This document shows, piece after piece, positions 1-5,100 of a DNA stretch of 5,100 nucleotides. This DNA is from an uncultured Eubacteriales bacterium. GTDB lineage: Bacteria > Bacillota_A > Clostridia > Christensenellales > Aristaeellaceae. A program made the position numbers and the translations under genes. The stretch lies in contig CADBLV010000385.1 in the NCBI GenBank assembly GCA_902795555.1, positions 1 to 5,100 on the forward strand, in the 5' to 3' direction. The stretch's first letter is position 1. Each line of letters opens with the position of its first letter. The notes under the pieces were generated by a model that searched no databases, was not told where the DNA came from, and worked only from the letters and a program-made list of their open reading frames with translations.

Positions 1-1086
1 CTGGACCCCGCGCTGATGCGTCCAGGTCGTTTTGACCGTCAGGTGACCGTCAATTATCCGGATCAGCAGGGCCGTGTAGCTATTTTGAAGGTGCACAGCA
101 AGGGCAAAACCCTGGCTCCCGATGTGGATCTGGAAAACATCGCCAAGCGTATGCCCTTTGCCACCGGCGCGGATTTGGAAAATGTCATGAACGAAGCAGC
201 CATCCTCGCCGCCCGGGCCCGTAAAAAGGTGATCGATCAGCAGCTGCTCATCGACGCCATTGCCCGGGTACAGATGGGCCCGGAAAAGAAGAGCCACAAG
301 GTGTCGGAAGAAGACAAGCGGATGGTGGCCTATCACGAAGGCGGTCACGCCATTGTGGGCCATCTTCTCAAGGGCTGTGACGATGTTCATCTGATCACCA
401 TCGTGCCCCGGGGCATGGCGGCCGGACATACCCTGGCTCTTCCGGCGGAAGAGCATGATAATATGTCTCGCACTCAGCTGATGGATCAGATAGCGATGAT
501 GCTGGGAGGCCATGCCGCCGAGGAGGTGGCCCTCGGAGAAATTTATACCGGCTCCTCCAGCGACCTGAAACGGGCAACAGAAATCTGTCGGAAGATGGTG
601 ACTCAGTTCGGCATGAGCGAGAATATCGGGACCATTTATCTGGGCAGTGATCAGGAAGTCTTTGTGGGTATGGAATTCGGCCAGAGCCGTGAATACAGCG
701 AGGAAATTGCTGCCAGGATTGATCGGGAAGTTTCTGCGATTCTGGAAAGCCGATACGAAACCGCCAAGCAGATCATCCGGGATAAGAAGGATAAACTGGA
801 TGCCCTGGTGGGTGCGCTCCTGAAGCATGAAACCCTGAATCGGGCGGAGTTCCTTTCCATCATGGAAACAGGCGAGATGGCGGAGGGACTGGGGGACGAT
901 AAACCCCGCACAACCGAGCGGATCCTGCGAGAAGAAGCGGCGAAGCGCGATGCCGATAACGCTGAGTCCGTCAGCCCGGAAACGGAGCCGGAAAAAGCCA
1001 CCTCGAAGGAACCTGAACCGGAACCGGATCACGACAACGGCGGAGATCCTGTTCCCGATCCGGTATTTACGAAGGCTGAGGATTGA
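1..1086 (+). CDS. ftsH: ATP-dependent zinc metalloprotease FtsH, C-terminal part (5' end outside window)
   Basis: Membrane-anchored AAA+ protease that unfolds and degrades misfolded membrane proteins and some short-lived cytosolic regulators; active domains face the cytoplasm. The reading frame is open from base 1, so the ATG at 16 is internal. The visible 361 residues start in the second region of homology, LDPALMRPGRFDR, with arginine fingers R7 and R10. The AAA+ lid follows (about residues 35-80), then the M41 peptidase domain. The zinc motif HEGGH is at residues 112-116 (bases 334-348) and the probable third zinc ligand, Asp188, lies in GSSSDLKRAT. The 105-residue spacing from R7 to the first zinc His equals that in E. 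coli FtsH. All visible catalytic residues are intact. After about residue 295 comes a hydrophilic tail rich in Glu, Pro and Asp, with no recognised domain. The N-terminal membrane anchor, Walker A and Walker B lie off the left edge. Identification is very secure. Confidence 0.97.
   Translation: MDPALMRPGRFDRQVTVNYPDQQGRVAILKVHSKGKTLAPDVDLENIAKRMPFATGADLENVMNEAAILAARARKKVIDQQLLIDAIARVQMGPEKKSHKVSEEDKRMVAYHEGGHAIVGHLLKGCDDVHLITIVPRGMAAGHTLALPAEEHDNMSRTQLMDQIAMMLGGHAAEEVALGEIYTGSSSDLKRATEICRKMVTQFGMSENIGTIYLGSDQEVFVGMEFGQSREYSEEIAARIDREVSAILESRYETAKQIIRDKKDKLDALVGALLKHETLNRAEFLSIMETGEMAEGLGDDKPRTTERILREEAAKRDADNAESVSPETEPEKATSKEPEPEPDHDNGGDPVPDPVFTKAED
1009..1026 (+). repeat. Glu-Pro micro-repeat in the ftsH tail
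   Basis: Three consecutive six-base units (GAACCT, GAACCG, GAACCG) encode EPEPEP near the FtsH C-terminus. This is a short in-frame repeat inside an acidic, probably disordered tail. Such repeats can vary in copy number between strains, but that is inference here. Confidence 0.4.
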
Positions 1087-1128
1087 TTTCATGATGAAGC
1101 GACCGTCATGAAGAAAAACAGATTGAAC

Positions 1129-1135
1129 GGAGGTG
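1129..1135 (+). promoter_or_regulatory. Ribosome binding site of the VanW-family gene
   Basis: GGAGGTG, a near-perfect Shine-Dalgarno sequence, lies six bases before the ATG at 1142. It decides the start. The in-frame GTG at 1133 overlaps the Shine-Dalgarno itself and cannot be the initiator served by it, so the protein begins MAGEGTGKK. Confidence 0.85.
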
Positions 1136-1141
1136 AATCTG

Positions 1142-2965
1142 ATGGCAGGCGAGGGAACGGGCAAAAAGCGCCGAAGCGCAAAATATGACCAGCCTCCGCA
1201 ACGGGTGGAAAACGCTGCTCAGGCCATGCAGAACACCCCCAATGGCTTACAGCGCGGATATCGGCCAGGCGATTATACGACGGCCCGCCAGCCGATGTAT
1301 CCGCCAAATGCACAGGGACCTGTGATGGCCCAGCCGGGTCGGGCCTCCTACAATGATCCGGGCTGGCCCGGAAACGGGACGACCTCCCGACAGCCGGGCG
1401 CAGCGTGGCAGGAGCCCTCTGTACGACAACAAACCGGTCAGATGACAGGAAAGCAGCTGGCATCCACCGGCGCCTACCGTGGTTTTGTCATGCCCCCGGC
1501 GCCGCCTGCTCCGCAGCCGAAAAAGAAGAGCAGGGTTCTTCCGGCGGTGCTGATCATCATGCTGGTGCTGGCGATCGGCGCCGGCGGCTACTTCGGTGTC
1601 AGCAAATATCTGGAAGACAAGAAGATCAGCGACAAAGTGACTCCCTATGACAATCTGTTCTGCCCCGGCGTGTATGTAGATGGGATTGATCTCGGCGGCA
1701 TGACGCCGGAACAGGCCATGAATTCTGTTCAAAGCCAGATTCGCCGCCGTAACGACGCCTGGGCGGTCAATCTGATGTATCAGAATGAAACCATGGCCTC
1801 CATCAACGCCCAGATGCTGGGGATGAGTGTGGATGTAGGAGATGTGATGAACAAAGCCTGGCTTCAGGGGCATACCGGAACCAGGGAAGAACGGTATCAG
1901 GCCATGGAGGCGTTGAAGCAGACGCCTTATGAAGCTTTTACAGCCATCCCAAGCGGCGATACCTCCGTCATCGATTCCCTCATGCAGCAGATCAAAGCCT
2001 CCATCGATACGCCCGCACAGGACGCGGCGATGATCTCCTTCGATACAACCCAGAGCTATCCCTTTGTCTTCCAGGATGAAGTATACGGCAAAACCCTGGA
2101 TATTGCGCCCATCGTGGAGGAGCTGTATCGGAAAGTAGCCCTGCTGGAAAGCGGAACCATTGAGCTTATGCCCACCGCGGTTGAACCCGCGGTAAAAAAG
2201 AGCGATCTGATTCGTCATTATATGCTTCGCTCTTCTGTTTACACTCCCATCGATAAACACTCTACTGAGGAGCGAAACAATAATATTCGCCGCGCTTTTG
2301 AGTTTATCAATGGCTATGTGCTGAAGGCAGGGGATACCTTCAGCTTCAACAAAGTGGTCGGCGAGCGGACGGAAAAGAACGGCTTTTTTCCCGCGATCGA
2401 ATATGCCTACGGTGAACATGTCATGGGTGTAGGCGGCGGTGTTTGCCAGGCCAGCACCACCCTTTATCAGGCGGCGGTTTGTGCCGGATTGCAGATCATC
2501 AAGCGGGAACCCCATTCAGATTCCGTGTCCTACACGGAATACGGAAAAGACGCTACCGTCTATTGGGGTGACCGGAAGAAAATTGATTTTTCCTTCCGCA
2601 ACAATACGGATGAACCGATCTACATCGTGGCTGCCGTGGAGCAGGATCCGACTAACAAGCGTCGCCTCATTGCGAAAATCAGTATGTACGGGAAGGATAT
2701 GGGGGATATCCGATACGAAATTGAAGCAAAGGAAATCTCCACTCTCGATCCTCCCACAGAACCCAAGTATATCAAGGATACCGAGGGCACCTATGTGACC
2801 TATACCGATCAGCAGAAGAGCGTTTCCAAGCCCAAGGAAGGGCACGTGGTTCAAAGCTGGCGGCTGGAATACACGGGGAATGTTCTCACCGGCAAAACCG
2901 AGCTGTATACCGACACCTACGAAGCGAAGCCGGAACGAATTTATGTCGGCGTCAAATCCAGATAG
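1142..2965 (+). CDS. VanW family membrane protein with PG_binding_4 region
   Basis: A 607-residue bitopic envelope protein; the biochemical function of VanW proteins is not established. Residues 1-130 are hydrophilic and rich in Pro, Gln, Gly and Thr, probably disordered and cytoplasmic. A KKK cluster (127-129) precedes one hydrophobic helix (about 132-156), giving an N-in/C-out topology by the positive-inside rule, with no cleavable signal. Outside, GVYVDGIDLGGMTPEQA (from residue 176) is the typical entry into a PG_binding_4 segment (to about 245), and a second, weaker copy spans about 262-350. The VanW domain (about 363-495) carries GDTFSFNKVVGERT and GGGVCQASTTLY, with Cys435, then the conserved DATVYWGD and a closing FSFRNNTDEPIYI. 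Residues about 538-607 resemble a degenerate G5 domain. It starts 55 bases after ftsH with no terminator or clear promoter between, so read-through from ftsH is likely. The name VanW comes from vancomycin-resistance clusters, but no other van gene is in this window, so resistance should not be inferred. Confidence 0.93.
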   Translation: MAGEGTGKKRRSAKYDQPPQRVENAAQAMQNTPNGLQRGYRPGDYTTARQPMYPPNAQGPVMAQPGRASYNDPGWPGNGTTSRQPGAAWQEPSVRQQTGQMTGKQLASTGAYRGFVMPPAPPAPQPKKKSRVLPAVLIIMLVLAIGAGGYFGVSKYLEDKKISDKVTPYDNLFCPGVYVDGIDLGGMTPEQAMNSVQSQIRRRNDAWAVNLMYQNETMASINAQMLGMSVDVGDVMNKAWLQGHTGTREERYQAMEALKQTPYEAFTAIPSGDTSVIDSLMQQIKASIDTPAQDAAMISFDTTQSYPFVFQDEVYGKTLDIAPIVEELYRKVALLESGTIELMPTAVEPAVKKSDLIRHYMLRSSVYTPIDKHSTEERNNNIRRAFEFINGYVLKAGDTFSFNKVVGERTEKNGFFPAIEYAYGEHVMGVGGGVCQASTTLYQAAVCAGLQIIKREPHSDSVSYTEYGKDATVYWGDRKKIDFSFRNNTDEPIYIVAAVEQDPTNKRRLIAKISMYGKDMGDIRYEIEAKEISTLDPPTEPKYIKDTEGTYVTYTDQQKSVSKPKEGHVVQSWRLEYTGNVLTGKTELYTDTYEAKPERIYVGVKSR

Positions 2966-3061
2966 TTTCGAGTGCTGCCGATGCGGCCCGAAAACGGATG
3001 GGTCGCCGTCGGAAGGCTGTCATGGCCTCCAATTTCATGCGATTTCGTGTGCCGATGGCGG

Positions 3062-3067
3062 AAAGGA
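3062..3067 (+). promoter_or_regulatory. Ribosome binding site of the MFS permease gene
   Basis: AAAGGA lies nine bases before the ATG at 3077. It is the only reasonable Shine-Dalgarno sequence near any candidate start of this frame. The upstream in-frame GTG (2972) and ATG (2981) have none, which supports the start at 3077. Confidence 0.65.
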
Positions 3068-3076
3068 CGCTCCTTT

Positions 3077-4459
3077 ATGCGAAAGCTTTTCAAACGGCCC
3101 GACCGTTCCACGCTGTCGCTTCTGTACACTGAGGCCGGTCTTCCCCTGGCTGTCCGGCGCAGTCTGAATCTGATTCTGCTGGCTAATCTATTTGGAAATC
3201 TCCATGGCATTATCTGCGGCGGGGGAACGACTGCCATGATCGGCCTGGCTGATGAGCTGCGGGCAGGAGATCTGGCCTTTGGTCTGATTAACGGCATTCC
3301 CCAGGCCGCAGCTTTGCTGCAGATCCCCTTTTCCATGCTGGTTAACTGTACCCATCAGAGGAAGAAGTACATGCTCACGCTTGGGCTTTTTTCCCGGGCT
3401 GTCTGGATGCTGTTCGGCCTGATTCCCCTGATCGTACCCTCAAACCCGGCCGGGCTTCCTCTGTGGACGATGATCTTTCTGCTGGGCATCTCTTCCTGCT
3501 GCGGTTCGGTGATCAATGTGTGCTGGCTCCCGTGGTTTTCCGATCTGGCGCCGGTAGAAATCCGGGGGCGGTGGTTTTCCTACCGGGATATGGTCGTTTC
3601 CGGAGTCAACCTGTGTTTCGGCCTGCTGGTCGCCTGGCTCCTGGATACCCTGCCGCCTTACAATCGGTATATCATCGTTTTCGCCCTGGGCGGTCTGCTG
3701 GGCATGCTAGATATGATATGCTTCGGATTCTGCGAGGAAAAATACAGTGACGCTCCCAGAAAACTCAGGTTTGGAGCCGTGATGAAAAACATCGGGAAAA
3801 ACAGGCCGTTCTGCCGTCTGGTGATTATGTGGACGGCCTGGTGTTTCACTTCCAATCTCACCGCTTCTTATCTGGGACGATATTCAGTCAATGAGATGGG
3901 CCTTTCGTTCACGCAGATGATGCTCTGCGGCACGGCGGCAGCCTCGGTGGCGACGATCCTGGTCATGGCCCGATGGGGGAAGGCGTTGAATCATTATGGA
4001 TGCCGCAGCGTCATGCTGATTGCCACTGCAGCCACAGCCCTGACGGATCTGTTTTATCTTTTTTCCGCGCCAGGGGTTGTCTGGCCTGTGCTGCTGCGCA
4101 ATTTTCTGGGGGCTGTCTGCTGGAGTGGATGTAATCTGGCGGCCAACAGCATGCAGCTTTCCGCTTCCCCGGATGAGGCAAGGCCTTCCTATATTGCTGT
4201 TTTCGCCTGTGTCACATCCCTGGTTGGCGTTGCGCTCGGAACCCTCTGCGGCGGGGCGCTGCTGGAAATATCGGATCGGTCGGGATGGTTCACCGGCGGC
4301 CTGGACCGGGTGAAAGCCCTGATTATCCTCTCCGCGGCTCTGCGGCTGTTCGTGTCTCTGAAACTGGTTCCGCCTCTGGAAAACGACAGAGAGGGGACGC
4401 CCCGTCAGCTTCTCTCGGATATTTTTCATGGCTTTCGGTTTCAACGCCGCGTGCGGTGA
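3077..4459 (+). CDS. Major facilitator superfamily (MFS) transporter, substrate unknown
   Basis: A 460-residue polytopic membrane protein, typical in size for MFS permeases, which move small solutes or drugs by proton- or ion-coupled transport. About 12 hydrophobic segments can be read: near residues 30-50, 67-90, 98-120, 129-150, 171-190, 197-217, 245-265, 281-298, 309-329, 333-355, 371-396 and 411-431. A polar, basic loop (about 219-244) separates two six-helix halves. Basic loops HQRKKY (93-98, after helix 2) and RGRWFSYRD (163-171, after helix 4) fit MFS cytoplasmic loops; the classic motif A in the first is degenerate. The frame stays open upstream to 2972, but those 35 codons lack a ribosome binding site, are rich in Trp, Cys and Arg, and do not look like an MFS N-terminus. 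The 111-base gap after the VanW gene shows no terminator or clear promoter. The substrate cannot be deduced; both an efflux pump and a sugar or nutrient importer remain possible. Confidence 0.88.
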   Translation: MRKLFKRPDRSTLSLLYTEAGLPLAVRRSLNLILLANLFGNLHGIICGGGTTAMIGLADELRAGDLAFGLINGIPQAAALLQIPFSMLVNCTHQRKKYMLTLGLFSRAVWMLFGLIPLIVPSNPAGLPLWTMIFLLGISSCCGSVINVCWLPWFSDLAPVEIRGRWFSYRDMVVSGVNLCFGLLVAWLLDTLPPYNRYIIVFALGGLLGMLDMICFGFCEEKYSDAPRKLRFGAVMKNIGKNRPFCRLVIMWTAWCFTSNLTASYLGRYSVNEMGLSFTQMMLCGTAAASVATILVMARWGKALNHYGCRSVMLIATAATALTDLFYLFSAPGVVWPVLLRNFLGAVCWSGCNLAANSMQLSASPDEARPSYIAVFACVTSLVGVALGTLCGGALLEISDRSGWFTGGLDRVKALIILSAALRLFVSLKLVPPLENDREGTPRQLLSDIFHGFRFQRRVR

Positions 4460-4478
4460 CAGATGAAAAAGAGTATGA

Positions 4479-4510
4479 AAAACCCGGCGGAGATGATTCC
4501 GTCGGGTTTT
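4479..4510. terminator. Bidirectional intrinsic terminator between convergent genes
   Basis: Two 13-base arms (4479-4491 and 4498-4510) flank the six-base loop GATGAT. In + strand RNA all positions pair, with one G-U wobble (4487 with 4502), and the hairpin ends in UUUU; it lies 19 bases after the permease stop. In - strand RNA the same position becomes an A-C mismatch, but the stem is followed by five U residues; it lies 17 bases after the aldolase stop. The A-rich left and T-rich right flanks and the placement between two convergent stops fit a shared terminator. Confidence 0.88.
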
Positions 4511-4527
4511 GATCAACGTTTTCGGGA

Positions 4528-5100
4528 TCAGGCTTTGCCGTCGCAGCCAAGGACATCCTTGATCTTGTGAGCAACCATGTCCTTCACGGCCTGGCGGGCA
4601 GGCTTCAGATACTGCCGGGGATCGAAATGATCCGGATGCTCCGCGAAATACTGACGGATGCAGGCGGTCATCGCCAGACGGATATCGGAATCGATGTTGA
4701 TCTTGCACACCGCGCTGCGGGCTGCCTGACGAAGCTGCTCCTCAGGGATGCCGATGGCGCCGGGCATATTACCGCCGTACTGATTGATCAGCTTCACAAA
4801 TTCCTGCGGCACGGAAGAGGAGCCGTGCAGCACGATCGGGAAGCCGGGCAGCTGTTTGGCACATTCTTCCAGCACATCGAACCGGAGCTGGGGCTTGGTG
4901 CCGGGCTTGAATTTGTAGGCGCCGTGGCTGGTTCCGATGGCGATGGCCAGGGAGTCGCAGCCGGTCCGGGTCGCGAACTCGACCACTTCTTCGGGATGCG
5001 TGTACATCGCCTTGTCGGCCTCGACGGAAACTTCGTCTTCCACGCCGGCCAGGGTGCCGAGCTCGGCCTCGACCACAACGCCGTGATCATGGGCGTATTC
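4528..5100 (-). CDS. fba: Class II fructose-1,6-bisphosphate aldolase, C-terminal part (5' end outside window)
   Basis: Zinc-dependent cytosolic enzyme of glycolysis and gluconeogenesis that reversibly cleaves fructose 1,6-bisphosphate to dihydroxyacetone phosphate and glyceraldehyde 3-phosphate. The frame is open to the right edge (first visible residues EYAHDHGVVVEAELG), so the GTG at 5074-5076 is an internal valine. The 190 visible residues hold VEAELGTLAG, then IAIGTSHGAYKF with a zinc-binding His (4924-4926), IVLHGSSSVP with another zinc-binding His (4825-4827) and the phosphate-binding GSSS turn, and KINIDSDIRLA, which holds active-site Asn and Asp residues. The segment PGAIGIPEEQL and the ending HKIKDVLGCDGKA are typical of the longer clostridial and Bacteroidetes-type form of roughly 320-330 residues, so about 130-140 residues should lie beyond the edge. 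Related tagatose-bisphosphate aldolases share these motifs, but this long form usually acts on fructose bisphosphate. The gene converges on the permease and shares its terminator. Confidence 0.95.
   Translation of the reverse strand, partial: EYAHDHGVVVEAELGTLAGVEDEVSVEADKAMYTHPEEVVEFATRTGCDSLAIAIGTSHGAYKFKPGTKPQLRFDVLEECAKQLPGFPIVLHGSSSVPQEFVKLINQYGGNMPGAIGIPEEQLRQAARSAVCKINIDSDIRLAMTACIRQYFAEHPDHFDPRQYLKPARQAVKDMVAHKIKDVLGCDGKA

Noticed and set aside
651..1001. - strand open frame antisense to ftsH
   Set aside because: Ser/Arg-rich low-complexity translation fully inside ftsH; a coding shadow.
1088..1112. Seven-base inverted repeat TTCATGA / TCATGAA with an 11-base spacer just after the ftsH stop
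   Set aside because: The stem is short and AT-rich with a long loop and no T run, so it is not a terminator; it is too weak to call an operator.
1133..1135. GTG as an upstream start for the VanW protein
   Set aside because: It overlaps the Shine-Dalgarno GGAGGTG that is correctly spaced for the ATG at 1142.
1108..1185. Small frame starting MKKNRLNGGE between ftsH and the VanW gene
   Set aside because: It has no ribosome binding site of its own, reads through the VanW Shine-Dalgarno sequence and overlaps that gene out of frame.
1247..2515. Long open frame (about 420 codons) on the - strand, antisense to the VanW gene
   Set aside because: It lies wholly inside a well-supported gene and its translation is His/Arg/Ile/Gly-rich without recognisable domains, as expected from the complement of codon-biased coding sequence.
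1142..2965. Vancomycin-resistance gene reading of the VanW protein
   Set aside because: VanW-domain proteins are common in Clostridia without resistance, and no vanH/A/X or vanRS-like gene is in the window.
3884..4708. Open frame of about 270 codons on the - strand across the permease 3' end, the terminator and the aldolase 3' end
   Set aside because: It runs through the terminator hairpin and overlaps two secure genes in other frames; the product is Arg/Gln/His-rich with no domain.

Overview
The window looks like ordinary chromosomal sequence from an anaerobic Firmicute of class Clostridia. The reasons are a clostridial-type FtsH, a VanW/PG_binding_4 wall protein of the kind common in Clostridia, strong AGGAGG-type ribosome binding sites, and a long-form class II aldolase. 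Base composition looks moderately GC-rich by eye (not computed). The genus cannot be fixed from this window.

Layout: (1) Bases 1-1086 (+) hold the 3' part of ftsH, entered at the arginine-finger box of the AAA+ domain and running through the zinc protease domain to an acidic, proline-rich tail. (2) Bases 1142-2965 (+) hold a single-pass membrane protein with a low-complexity cytoplasmic N-terminus, one transmembrane helix, PG_binding_4-type segments, a VanW domain and a G5-like C-terminus. (3) Bases 3077-4459 (+) hold a 12-helix major facilitator superfamily permease of unknown substrate. (4) A hairpin at 4479-4510 sits between convergent genes and probably terminates both. (5) Bases 4528-5100 (-) hold the C-terminal 190 residues of class II fructose-1,6-bisphosphate aldolase; its start lies beyond the right edge.

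The three + strand genes are in tandem with gaps of 55 and 111 bases. No terminator and no convincing promoter is visible between them, so co-transcription from ftsH is plausible. FtsH (membrane protein quality control), the VanW protein (cell envelope) and the permease all act at the membrane, but no specific functional link is shown. The aldolase belongs to a separate, oppositely directed unit of central glycolysis.

I found no RNA gene, mobile element, CRISPR array or attachment site, and no strong evidence of a previously undescribed system. The most interesting object is the VanW protein, a poorly understood envelope family with a conserved cysteine motif and an unusual disordered N-terminus.
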